This document shows, in pieces, positions 46,987 through 60,921 of a stretch of 64,000 bases of DNA (its first letter is position 1; each line of letters starts with the position of its first letter). Source of the DNA: Doryteuthis pealeii (Eukaryota; Mollusca; Cephalopoda; Myopsida; Loliginidae); NCBI GenBank assembly GCA_023376005.1, contig CM042145.1:100681756-100745755 (forward strand), in the 5' to 3' direction. A program made the position numbers and the translations under genes. Under the pieces are notes generated by a model. It made no database searches. It was not told where the DNA came from and was given only the letters and a program-made list of their open reading frames with translations.

Positions 46987-49865
46987 ATACCAGTTATATT
47001 TAATAGATAGGGAATATTTTCTGAAAAAAATAAGCACTTACTAGCCGCCGGGTAGTTCCCATCTATGTTCCAATGCTCTGCTCATGTGCTTTGTACCATT
47101 GGCATCAGGCTGGTCTGTGTTAGCCCTTGCCCTTAATGCAGCTCCACCCATTTTTATTTGGTGGGGTGTCTGTCTTGTCACAATCGGAATTGGGACTATT
47201 CCACAGACAGCGGTAGAGAGTCCCGTTTGAAGCTCATTTTCATTAGTCTGTGCCGCCATGTCTTGTTTCAGCGTAGACAGTAACGCTGCGCCTGTAGTTA
47301 CGACTTTGTCAACCTTCTGACTGATTTCGTCAATCGACGTTTGAGCAGCAGCATCCTGTTTCTTTATCTCCCCGACTGAAGATGGACTTTCTTCAGTTTT
47401 TTCCTTTGTCACTAACGAATTTGGACTGCTCGCGTCTTGCTGAAGCATCGATTTTATTGGGGTATCTGTCGGGGAGCCGGACTCCGCCTCGCAACTCATT
47501 GTCTTCACCAGAAGATGCCTCTTTCGCGATGCGTTGATATCCTCCCGCGAAATTTCCAAAATCCCCACCCCGGGTTCGTCGCTCGCCACGTCGCCCTGTT
47601 CCAGTTCGAAGGTACTTCTCGTCGATTTGAAATGCGAATCGGCGACGGGAGACAATTTCGCTTCGTGCGACGTTATGTCTTTTTCGAGATCATTGTATAT
47701 TGACCTTGTCGAATTGCTTAAAGAAGTTTTGGTTGTTGGCTGATGCGTTGGCGATCCGGTCTCTGCTTCGCAGCTCATCGTTCGTGGAAGTCCGGGTCGC
47801 TCCGACACACCTACCACAGAAGATGGTATACGCGTTTCTTCAGAACGAGACTGTGGATATTTGGCATGCGCAGAAGCGGGGCGTACTGTCTTGGTTGATT
47901 TGAGAGACTTTTCAGTGGGAAGATGTGGATTCGTTAATCTGTTCATTGCCAGTCGCCCACTCTTTTTAGGAATGACGTCTGGGCGCGTTGGTTTACAAAC
48001 TGGTATTCGACTGTTCTTCGAAGGATCTGTGCTTATTGCCTTGGCCCCCGGGGCAGGCAGGGGAATCACTTGTAGTCCAGTGTTCATGTTGACTCTCTTT
48101 GGTGTCATTACTCGGCTAGTCTTGGCGACCCCTGTTTCCGGATTGATTTGCTTTCCCGTCGCCGTCGTCGTCATCCGGGAATTTTTTAGCGGCGCCGCTT
48201 CTGAAAAAAGGATCTTGTTACAGCTTGCTTTGGCTGCCGTGGACGCTCCTTCGACATCGGGATCTTTCGCCGGTACTTCAGTTTTTCTCTCCAAATTCAT
48301 CGTTTTCTCCGCTGCAAGTCGCGAACGTTTCGGAGAGCCGGGTTCGAGACCTGGTTGTCTGTCGGTCAACGGCCGGGAAATTCTGCTCGAAATTTCAGGA
48401 CTGGAAGGGATGTTGGTTGTGGTACGAGTGGTTCTTTTTGGTGTGGATTCGGGACTTGATGACAAACCGCCAGCAATTCGTAATTCCCGCCTTGCGTTCA
48501 AATCCGGACTTGATGGCATACTCTTGCTGGCGCGCAGCGGTTTCGGTGAGAAATTTCGGTTCGGTAACGGAGAAACTGGCTTGGTGATCTTTCTTACCTT
48601 AAACGGACTGACAGATTTTTCGCAACTTCCAGTGTGAGTATCTTGATTGCTGATATTCTTGCGAGAAGTCGGTATTTTGGTCAATGACGGGCTGTCTAGT
48701 TCTTTCCTATCTTTACCTCTTTCTTCTTGGACGACTGGACTTTTAGATCTGCTCGATGCTAACGCGGGTTTCTTTAATATACTCGGACTAATAGTTGGTT
48801 TTCCTTCGGAGTTTTCTTTTAGTCGTCTTCGGGGAGGCGGCACGGGCGATAGTTCTTGATCATTTGAAATGGTTTTCGAATCTGAGACCGAATCTGTATC
48901 TATCACCTTTGAAACGTCTTCGAGGTTATATCTTTCGCTTTCCGGTTCCTTTTTATCCGTTGTCTTATCCGATTCGGATTTTGGAGTCGAAGACAAAGCC
49001 GAACGCGCGTTTGAACCAGTCTTCCCAGACGCTATATCGACGTCTCTTCGCGGGTACCTTGTGGTCACTGAACCAGGGCTGACTGACTTACTTGGAACCA
49101 AGTAGGTATTCCGTGTTGCAGTCGCCTGGTCCGGGCTGAGAAGGCGACATGATATTTCTTGGGTTCTTCTGAAACCATCGGTAAAGGTATTTCTAGTTAT
49201 ACATTGCAGTTCCTCGGTTTGTAATCTCTTGTTCAGCGAAGCCTCTTCGTTCGGCGGCAAAACGTTCTCTTTCCCCATCTCGCTGCTCATCGGACTCGTC
49301 GCTTTGTTAGCTATGGTGACGCTGCCACGCCTCGCCGCAAGATTCGCGGTGACTCCCCGCGACGTGGTCTGATTATCTTTGTCGGGTCTTCCACCGCCAA
49401 ATACCGCGAGCCCCACCGCGAAATTCATACCTCCGTGCGCCTTCGCGTATTCCTCGAACGTGGGCGAAACGGTGGCATCGTCGCTTGATGTGGTTGTACC
49501 GCTGCTGGTGCTTGTTGTTAGATTGTTCGAAGTTGTACAACTGGATAATTGGCTGGTGGGAAAACTAGACACGTCCTGACTGGTCGAAGTGTTGGTCGTT
49601 GGAGTAGAGGTTAAGGTGGTCGAGGCGGAGGCAGAGGCGGAGGCAGAGGCAGAGGCGGAGGCGGAGGTGGAGGCGGATGTGGAGGTGTAGGCGGAGTTGA
49701 AGGTGGTCGACGTGGAGGTGGAGTCCGGGCTAACGTTGATTAGTTGAAAACTACTGCTTGACGATTCACTGCTTACAGAATAGAATTCCTCTTTTGGGAC
49801 ATTTTTTTCGGTGGATACCTTTTCTTTCTTTGGTGACGCAGTTTCTTCTTTGAGCTGTAAATATA

Positions 49866-49896
<31 letters not shown>

Positions 49897-49951
49897 TTTA
49901 ATTATTTTAATTAAATTAATTAAAAATAATTAAAATAATTTCTAATTATTT

Positions 49952-49982
<31 letters not shown>

Positions 49983-50245
49983 AATAATAATAATAATAAT
50001 AATAATAGTGAAAGTGATACCAATTATAGTTGGTGCACTTGGAACGGTACCAATAAACTTGAAAAAAAAAAGACTGGAGGATCTAGAAATCAGAGGAAGA
50101 ATTGAGACCATCCAGACTACTGCACTGCTGCAATCGGCTAGAATACTCAGAAGAGTCCTGGAGACCTGAGGAGACTTGTTGTCACTCAGACTCCAGTGAA
50201 ATACCATCAGCTAACGCTGACGTGAAAAACTCAAAAGGAGTGATG

Positions 50246-50284
<39 letters not shown>

Positions 50285-50437
50285 TATAAGATAATAGAAA
50301 ATAAAATAAATAAACAAATGAATAAATAAATAAATAAATGAAATCAAAATATTTTTTTAGATACCCAAGAATTAATTTCTGAAAAATTGAAAGAAATGAA
50401 ATATATTTTCAAGTGTTTATGTTTGAATTACATTAGG

Positions 50438-50481
<44 letters not shown>

Positions 50482-51594
50482 TATATATATATGTAGAAAT
50501 ATTTCTTACCTGTGATTCTGTTCGAGAAGATTCGAGTGACTTTGAAAGCTGTTCCCTTTGAGACGCATGCGCATTTGGAGCAGAGCTGTTTGCTATGGGA
50601 ATGTCAGCAATGGACGATCTTCGGTAGTTCTCACGATTTGGATCAATTACATATTTTTGAAAGTCGATGCGATGTGGTGCTGTTTGGGAGAGACCGTTCG
50701 ATTTCAGTGGCACATTGGATTTTGACGCCACTTCCGATTCACTGGTTGGTTCGTATACAGAATTCTTATCCGATTTCGATTTCTTACCGGAAGATTCCGA
50801 ATAATCTGTGAATTTATTTAAAAAATAACAAAAATGAGGCTCTAACGACAGCAGAAATGAGCGATATGCAACGGAATAGAACAATGGAAAGACAAAACCA
50901 AAACCATAAAAAGGGTTGGGGCTTGCCATAAGGGCAATCGGGTTGGGACAATCATATAGGTGCTAGGATTTGGCATGACACGTCAATTGATCGGTGGGGT
51001 ACTCTCCAGCTGCCCGTCTAGTCTAAGTAAGGACCAAAGTGGAGAGTTGCATGTCATGGACTGCTCAGCCACCAGGGTTCTATCCTTAAGCATCAAGGGT
51101 CGCCACACACGACCAACCCGTGGCCTCATTGGGGAGGTCTTACTCCTCTGCAGCGGTGCAGCTTGTGGGGCTTGCTCTGTACCCATAGGATGTATTGATA
51201 GTGATGAAAAGTAAAAACCCCAGTGTTTTACTCCCTACACACTAACTTCCTACCAGACTATCAATTTACTACGATGGTAATAAATGAACCCATAAAAATA
51301 CCATGCCTCCGTTTGACAAATAAACCCATCATTTTTTCTTCCCTTTTTTTCACTCCTTACCACACATCCAGCCCTCCTCTCTTTCCTTTCCTTTCGCCTC
51401 ACGCCTTCCTCTCCTTTTCTGTCATTTCCAATTACATTTTCAGCATAAAAGCAGACTGTAGATCTTAGTTGTCTTTAAAATAAATTTGACAAAGCTTCGT
51501 AACACATCGAGGCGAAATAACATTTGAATTTAGTTGTTTTCTGTTTTATCCGCATTTTCCACCACATTTTGTCGGATTTACTCAACCCGTTACT

Positions 51595-51648
<54 letters not shown>

Positions 51649-51903
51649 TTGCTAGGATGTCCAGGTATGTTTCTTTATATATATATGCCAATAGATGTGG
51701 GGAAACCCTTTTGGTTGAATTGGAAACATGGAAAAAATATACGGGTCATACTACAGAACCCTTTGACAAAAGGTCGAGGGCCACCTGAAATATTAGGATT
51801 AATAAATAAGATTAAAATTAACACAATATTCATTGAATTTTGGTTATTATTCCTTATTTTATATTTCCATACTTCCAATATAACAAAAAACCGTTCTCAA
51901 CAT

Positions 51904-51994
<91 letters not shown>

Positions 51995-54708
51995 ATTTTA
52001 AAAATATTTATCCCTTTTCCACGAGATTTATTATAATCGTATGCGAAATATTGGTTGGTTGGTTGGTTGGTGGATTTTAACCACATATCAACCCGCCTAG
52101 AGTTATTTCATGCCAAGAGGTTATGAAATAATATGTTGTATATATATATTTACATTTTTGTAGTTAACGAATGTTAGTATCGTTGGGGATCATGTTGAGG
52201 GATTACTTTTGTATGGTATTGATCAGGTTTATGTTTATATTTTTTACCAAGAATTATTGAAAACTTGGACCATATGACCTTTAGGCACCCCTTCCGAGAT
52301 CTCGATTCGTGGGGACACTTTTCTCATTTACACCGTCAAAATCCGGTAGTTTGTTAGGGGTTAGTGTTAGGGGTTAGGGTTAAGGGTTAGTTTTATAATT
52401 TAAAAAAAAAAACAACTCTAAAAATCGCCTGTTAACAATTAACCGGATTTTGACAGTATAAATGAGAAAAGTGTCCCCACGAATCGAGATCTCGGAAGAG
52501 GTGCCTAAAGGTTATATGGACCGAAAACTTTAACTTCGTAGTCAGTAAATTTCGTAATTTGACTTTGAAATGTTTAATTCCTTTAATTTCAGTAACAAAA
52601 TAAGGCCCGGGACATTTTCTTTGTGTTTTGAGTGTGCTCTTTATTTGAATGGGAAATAAATCACTGTAGTGAATGAAATAACAAGCGATGCTGGTGCCAT
52701 CTATCAGTAAAGGCCGGTAACTCTCTGTGGCTAGAGGTTTCAATAAACAAAGTATTATATAATTTGAATCCTAACACTAATAATCTGCAATCGGGCAAAT
52801 CTTTTTAGGTCAACAAATGCGATCAGTGTTTTGCTGACTCGTTGTAACAGTAAAATCAAATAAACAAAACATTAAAAATAAATCCTGATGTTTACTTGTA
52901 CCATTTTTTTAATAAGCAGCAGTTATCCCCACATAAAATTCTCACCAGAGGGCGGGTCAAAGTTTAGGTACCGGACATGTATACCGAAAAGGGGAGAGGG
53001 GTTCCCTTAATGAAAAATTGTGATATTGTGAAAAGTAACTGGTACTTATTACTTAATCTTAACATTTATTATCTAGATGTAACTATAATATAATAATTCA
53101 TTTATATATCTAGATAATAAATTAGATAATTTATACTAAACTATTTCAATTTTTTAAATGCATGTTGTTGTTATTGTTTCTATTAACTTTAGCCCTTACT
53201 TAGGTTAGACGGGCGGTCAGAGAGGCACCCTCCCAACCAATCAACTGCTCATGTCAAGCCCTAGCACATATGATTATGCTAACCCTATTGCCCTTATGGC
53301 AAACCCCAACCCTTTTATCATATATGTGTTAGAAGGCGGTGGCTGAGGGTCTTAATGTCCTGGGTATGACGTTAAACTATCTGTTGGTGAAGTTCCAATT
53401 ATGGAGCTCTGGAGAATGTGGAGTACCCCTTCAAGACCATTACTCCCAGGTCCACTTTGACCCGAAGTGGTAGTATCTGTTAAGGTCCCATCTGTGAGTT
53501 TAAAAACTTAACTTAGCTAATCAAGTCATTTTATAATTCAACTGGGGCATATGGAAATCTTATAGATTGCAATGGAGTTAACAGAATAACAATTGGTTAG
53601 AATAATTTTATTTATTTTGTTATTGGGACCACATGACCTTTAGGCACCCCTTTTTGATCTAGATTAAGGAAGGACATGTTTTTCATTTACACTATCATTA
53701 TCCGGTTGTTTTAACAGACGACTTTTAGATTTAAATTTTTTTAAATAAACTAACCCCTAACCCTAACTAACCCCTAACAAACAACCGGACATTGACGGTG
53801 TAAATGAAAAACATGTCCTTTCTTAATCGAGATCAAAAAGGGGTGCCTAAAGGTAATATGGTCCTGTTATTGTAAAAAAAAAAACTACAATGGTTAAATT
53901 ACAAAAATACTAATAGTACCATGTACTCGCTTGGTTACCTCATTTCAGTAATGAAGCTCTCTCCTTTAGAGGTACCCGATACTTTTTTAAATATCACAAT
54001 TTTTTAAGGGGACCTCCCACTTTTCAGCATACTTTTCCAGTACCTAATCTTTGACCCCGCCGGTTTTCACATTGATTTTTCTTTCTGCTAAAATTAATGG
54101 GATTTATTGCCATCCAGAAAACAGGGATCACTCTTCTCTCAGAACGGGAAAGATGGGACTCATACTAACTTGCATTTTTTTTCGCTAACATATAAATACA
54201 GACAGACAGAATTACAACCAAATTCATGAATATTAGTATATTACATCCATAAGAATTAGTATTACATTCACGAAAAAGTAGTGTAATTACATTCATGAAA
54301 ATTAATATATTACATTTGCGAAAATTAGTATGAGGTGAAACTCTCTAAGTAGGTTTAACTAACGAGAGAGAGACCCTTAAAGATAAAGGAGACTCCTAAT
54401 AATATTCTAATTAACCAAAAATATCAATTTACTTCATCAGTATGTGTATAATAAAGTCGTCGGGGCGGCCTAATGTCGGTATCAGCCAGACAGCAAGGGA
54501 GTCTATCCCCTTTTCACTAGCACTAGACCAAGGAGATAGTTTTTGCGTCTGAGGTGGAGCGACACAACTACCGTCAGCTTCTTACTTTACCGCACAGATC
54601 CTGTGCTACTCATACGCTGAGTTGGCGAGGGGCGGTATCGAACTAGGAACCTTGTGGTTTCTAGCCGAACGCTCTACCGACAGCTAACCCAAAAAATAAA
54701 AAATATAT

Positions 54709-54779
<71 letters not shown>

Positions 54780-56767
54780 ATTCATAAGTACACAAACACA
54801 TTTATATTTAGATATTTTCTTTTATTCTCATCGTCATCATAACGATGTTCTTCTAATTAATTTTGTATTTATTTGTGAAGAATATAGGATTGTAGGGAGA
54901 CAACCAATAATCATGTACCTTAGAAAATGGGAGTGTCCGTTGGGCACATCGTAGGGTGTCATATGACAGTCTCTTAACTCTTTGCCTACCCAATTTCCTC
55001 CACGGCTGTACTAAATTTTCTTGGTATCTTTTTTTACCAGTATGATAGGATATTTCAAAGTTAACTATGAATTCACCTCAGAAATCATTCTATTCGAATA
55101 AAGTCCTATTATTATTTTAATATGAGTCCTTCTGATTAATTATTATTAAATAACCATCAGTTTTTGTACTTTGCTTAGGTGGACTGCTGTGAGCGGTTTA
55201 AAGTAAGCAAATAGTTAACCCATTCTCAACCACTTTTGTCTGTTTTTTTTAAACAGTAGAGACGTTATCTCCTGTCCCTGCCAAAGAACTGTAAATCTAC
55301 ATAGCTAAGGACATTTTACTTTCCATTATCAAGTATGCCCTTTTCCATTTTTGTATCCCTTCCACATGCTGCTTGTCCATAGAACAATATTTGCATATTT
55401 CTAGCCGTTGGAACACGTGTGTGTATTCTTTCTTTTTATTACCGTTAGTATGTATATAATGTATGTAAAAGGTTAAATGTTATTGTATGCAGAAATGCGT
55501 TTATTTTGTCTTTCCTTCTGTTACGTACAATGTTAGTATATCACGAATAAAAATACGTTTTTTCATTATTGGGTTATTTTATGCCGAAGACATTTTGTTA
55601 ATTCATTCTTAATGTGTATTCAATTTCTTTTTAAAACTAATTTTTAAAAACACTATTTAAACTTATTTTTTTATTATTATTATTTAACCCATAGATGGGA
55701 CCCTAACAGGTACTACCACTCTGAGTCAGAGTGAACCAGGGAGTAATGATGATGAAGGGGTACTCTACACTCCCCAGAGCTCTAAAGTTGGAACATCACC
55801 ATCAGTTGTAGTTTAACGTCATACCCATGACACACTGTATCCAGTGGTGAGTCTCCAGTTCTGGAGATCTGGGGGTAGGTGAATTCACCCCATCGTTGCC
55901 ATTACTCGCAGGTTCATTATGACTTGGAGTAATTGTACCTGCACCTCAAAATCATTATCTTAAATGGAGATGGTACCCTATCCCATCTCCATTTAAGATA
56001 ATCTTTTAAATGATTTTGAACAATATTAATAATACATTGGCTCTTAAAACTGTTTAAAATTATTGCGCAGATACATTTTTGTACCATATATAATTTGAGA
56101 GGATAATTGTTAAACTGACTTTGATATAAAATAACCCAACAAGGGTTGACATGCCATAAAACCAACCAAACAAATATATAATTTCTGGCAAATTATTAGT
56201 GTTAAATAGGAATATTTGAAACCATATAACTTATGTGTAACACACGATTATTATTAAATAGGAATAGTTACTTGAAACCATATAATTATGTACAAATTAT
56301 AGGTATTAAGAATAGTTATTTGAATTGCTTGCAACTGATTATTCTCATTATTAAATAGGAATTTGTAACTAGAAACCATATAATTGATTGAAAAAACAAA
56401 AACAATTGATTTTGGCATTAAATAGCCTTGTACGGGTTGGTGTGCCGTAAAACCAACCAGCTAAACAATTACTCAGAGTTACTAATTTCAAAATAGTGTT
56501 TCTACGGCTTCCCATAGTCCAGCATCTTCATATGTCTTAATTTTTACCGAGTATGCTAAACCACGTGATTTATTCTAAGAAGGAAAAGAACATTTCTTCT
56601 TTTAATTTGGTTCAACTCATAAAACATGTCAAACGTTTTATTGTATTTCGTATCCTATTAATTTTGGTTGGGATGTAATATAGCGAACAGATTCATTAAA
56701 TTTCATTAAATTCCTTACAAAATTAATTCTATCAAATCAAAATACATATCTCTGAAAAGAAACGAAA

Positions 56768-56830
<63 letters not shown>

Positions 56831-56991
56831 TAATTGGTAATTTGCTTGAAGCATTGTTAAGTATGTTATAAAATATTAAAATTCGAAGGCAATACAATGC
56901 GTATAAAAAATAAAGACAAAATAAAGACAAAATAAAGACAAAACCATCTTTTTGTCTTTATTTTTTATACGCATTGTATTGCCATCGAATT

Positions 56992-57039
<48 letters not shown>

Positions 57040-60000
57040 TCATAATGTGTGTGTGTGTGTTATAATTTAGTTTTGTTGTTTTAATGTAACAGGTAGAACG
57101 ATCGCCATTTTTATACATGTGACTAATTATGTTAAATAAATATTCGATATTCTGAGACGAATTATTGTCCTCATTCTAATAATTGTTTGAATCAGCATCT
57201 TCATCTAAGATGAGAATATTAACACGAATAACTGATGGAATAATGAAATCCCTGCAGAGGGGTAGGAACTCACTTTCTGCAACAAGGGGCTCCTTAACGA
57301 TAAACTGCATCTGATTGTGAGGGTCCACTTCTGGATATCTGGGGAGATTAGAGTACCCCTTCATTTCCATTACTGCCAGGTCCACTTTGACGCGGAATGG
57401 TAGTACATGTTAGTGTTCCATTTATGGATCAAATATATCTGTTTGCAAATTGTTCGTGTTCGATAGGACTTTGAAGGAAAAAATCTTTAAAATCAACGAC
57501 ACAAAAATGTAAATATGAACGTGTACTGAACACGATCAAATAATTTCTAGGCATAAAATAACCCTTGATGAGTTTACATGACGTTAAAACCAGTCAATCA
57601 ATCAATCTATCAATCAATTATTATATCAAAATTATGAACAAAGAAGATCAAAGGACATGCCACATGAACCTTACCCCCCCCCCCTAAACAAAAAACAAAC
57701 AAACAATGTAATGTTAGTCTGAGCAATTCTTAATTCATCTTAGAATTTAAGAAAATTAGACAATTAAGAAGACCGAAGAATGCAGCTTCCAGAACGTAAG
57801 GGTAAACAAATAATAAGAATGAGGATACTAGTATAAACAACTCATGGAATTCATTAATGGCGTTTAGAATAAATGTTTTCTAAACACACTGAACTGTAAT
57901 ACAATATGTATATATATATATATCTTTCGTACTTACGCATACAACGAAGAATCGTTTTGGTCTTCATCTTAAAGAAGAAGAAGAAAAACTGTTGTATCCT
58001 TCCAGATCGTTTGCAGAGTTTTTACGGTCGGGTCATTTAATCCAAAGATTCAGTTTGGTAAGTGAATTATAAAGAAATGGCCACCTCTTGTATCCCGGAC
58101 AACATGGAGGCGCATTTTAACACACAATATTTTGACGTTCTCCTTTCTAATGACCTTGTTAGTACTACTATTCACACATCTGTATATGTTGTCGGTTGCC
58201 TCCAAAGGATTATCGATGAGATTTAAGTCTCCAACAGATTTAATCGGCGCAGATTACCCGCAAACACCATCACCATCACCATCACTGTCTATACACAAAA
58301 CTTGTGCTATGGTCTTTCTAGGTTGCTGCACGTAAAAAGCTTATCATTTATAAATCCTGTCGACATGTATGAAGGCATGACAAATAAGAGGAAAAGCGTC
58401 ATCTCGAATATTTAATCTATTTGGACCTTTGTATATGATACACACTGACGTGGATAAGATTAAAAGGAAGGGCCCTACCTAAATTATTGAAATTACACCT
58501 GACAAATTAGAAGTTTCGAGACGGCTGGTTAGTGTTTGTTCATTCAGATGGTAACATTATCTTTCTTAATAATGTAAACAAATACGGTCAGTAAACCTAT
58601 GCACGTCATTTTTTTAAATGATACTATTCTTACTAAGAAATAACACGACGGTAAAACCCGCGAAATTCGAATCTATAGAGTGATTGAAAAGTAACTCCCA
58701 ATTTTAAACTATTTAAAATTTTAGTCCATATTACCTTTAGGCACCCCTTTTTAATCTCGATTAAGAAAGGCATGTTTTTCATTTACACCGTCAATATCCG
58801 GTTGTTTGTCAGGGGTTAGGGTTAGGGGTTAGGGTTAGGGTTAGGGGTCTGTTTTATAATCTAAAAAAAATCTAAAAATCATCTGTTAAAACAACCGGAT
58901 ATTGACGGTGTAAATGAAAAACATGTCCTTTTTTAATCGAGATCAAAAAGAGGTGCCTAAAGGTCATATGGTCCAAAATATTTTCATATGCTGTTACATT
59001 TTTCTCAATTCTTTAATGTATCTTCCTTAATCTATGGCAATCATATTTGTGTTGTTGTTTTTTTCTTTCTCCACATTATGCTATGGTTGTTCATGAATGG
59101 CTGAATCACCATTTTCATGGGAGATGGACGTAGTCCGCATGAGTGGTCGACCAGAAGCCCTGATTTAACTCACTGCGACTTTTTTCTTTTTGGTTGGTTA
59201 AAGGAGCAAGTCTACTCTACGAAACCAACGACTTTGGAAGAACTTGAAGGACGAATACGAAAATTTATTTCTGCCGTTCCACAAGAGTTCCTGTGAAGAT
59301 CAGTTGATGCGATTCCCGAGCGGCTTGAGAGGCTGAAGGCGAATGCTGGTGCCCATATAGACTATTAAATAAAACTCCATGTTATGTGTGTTCTAATATT
59401 CATTTTTTGTAAAAATGATAATTCAGAAATGAATTATGATTTTTTTTTTAAATAGGGAAGGGAGTTACTTTACAATCACCCTGTAGTCGTAGCGAATATA
59501 AACATGCTGGACACTGCTGGAGAAGTAAGGATGAACTCATAAGCGATGTCCTCCTATGGTAACCAGCACATGGACACGTCAGTGCAGGTCTTCCAGCAAA
59601 AACCTACATAGACCAGCTCTGGACGCTGCGCGGAGGACCTCTCGGGGAAATATGAAGGCAGACTTAGTCAACGCTAAATATCAGAAAACCTTTCAATCCC
59701 ACTTTCTACTGTTAATAGGGTAATTATAAACTTTAATAGAGTTTAGTTCCCATCAAACAGATCAACAATCCTTGGGTTTAGATGTAAATAATTTTTATTT
59801 GAAAACGCTTAACTTGACGATAAAAACGATGTTTAAAAACTTTTGTAGACACAACAAACTGGGTTTCTTTTTTTTTTAAACGATCTTTCGATGCATCACA
59901 ACGAAAGACCATAACAAACTAGAAAATGTACTAATAAACTAACAAGAAAATTAAAAAAAACAACAAAACAAAACCCAACAAAAAACAAAACAAGGTTTTA

Positions 60001-60875
60001 CTAACCAATTAGTGACGTAATGAAGGTACCACTGTACAACACTATAAGGTAATAAGCTGTAGTGGTTCGTGACATACCTCAGTATTTACCATCGCCATGT
60101 GCAGGTGGTGACACAATGTCTGTCCCCCGTGCAAACAAATGCACGGACAAGAGCATGGCTAAAAAATAGTTGGTCTCCATCGACACCCTCTTCTTGGAAG
60201 GCGCTTCAAGCAATGCGTTTTTAGACGAAGGGGCAGGTACTGTGGGGGGGGGGTCGTGCAGAAGCAAAACTCTGTAATGAATCAGTCGGAACTGACTGAG
60301 GTATTTTCATATTTCCAATCACTATATATATATATTTACCAAACCCTCTGCACGAGCAGGGGGCGATACAAGGTCAATTTTAAAGCGAAGTTAAACATAA
60401 ATTCAGAGTTTTCCCTTCTCAGAGACGGGTTGCCATACCAAGGTTAAAGAGTGCAGTTTGCTCTAAAATTTAACCATAGCCGGCGGAAAATAGTAAGATG
60501 CATACCTTTCCCAAGAATATTGTATGAAATGCAAACAGCCTTGTCCAGGATTTGAACTCGGTTTGACGTGTCCATTTCCTACGACGATAACCATTACAGT
60601 ACTAGCGCCTTTTGAAAAAAAAAATTGAAAGTCATCCATCTTTACTCAAGGAATGTTGTCTGAGTTATGGTGGATGTCTTACGAAAAAATTTTTTTCGAA
60701 AGTCATCCACCCTTACTCAAACAGCATTTTCTCCATTGCAAGTCCTGATGAAGGTTTGCTAAAACCGAAAGATTATAACATCGACTTCACCATCAATAAT
60801 TAAATTCATCTTTTGGGAATACTTCGTATTTTTCTATATTCTACATACGTCAGCTTCATTCCCCTATTTACTTCC

Positions 60876-60921
<46 letters not shown>

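Larger units (their letters stand above)
39916..47041 (-). other. Intron 3 (7.1 kb)
   Basis: GTAAGTGC at 47041 to TTTTCAG at 39916. Repeats are listed separately. The stretches 42930-43990 and 44600-45470 show no recognised feature apart from a partial SINE B body at about 43990-44105, a C9 run with TA at 43655-43688 and an LTR-like GC-richer block at 44800-45200 that I could not delimit. Confidence 0.8.

Noticed and set aside
47861..48637. 258-residue open frame on the plus strand
   Set aside because: Antisense of coding exon 3. The opposite frame is open for over 900 codons, joins other exons with matching phases and has coding-like composition.
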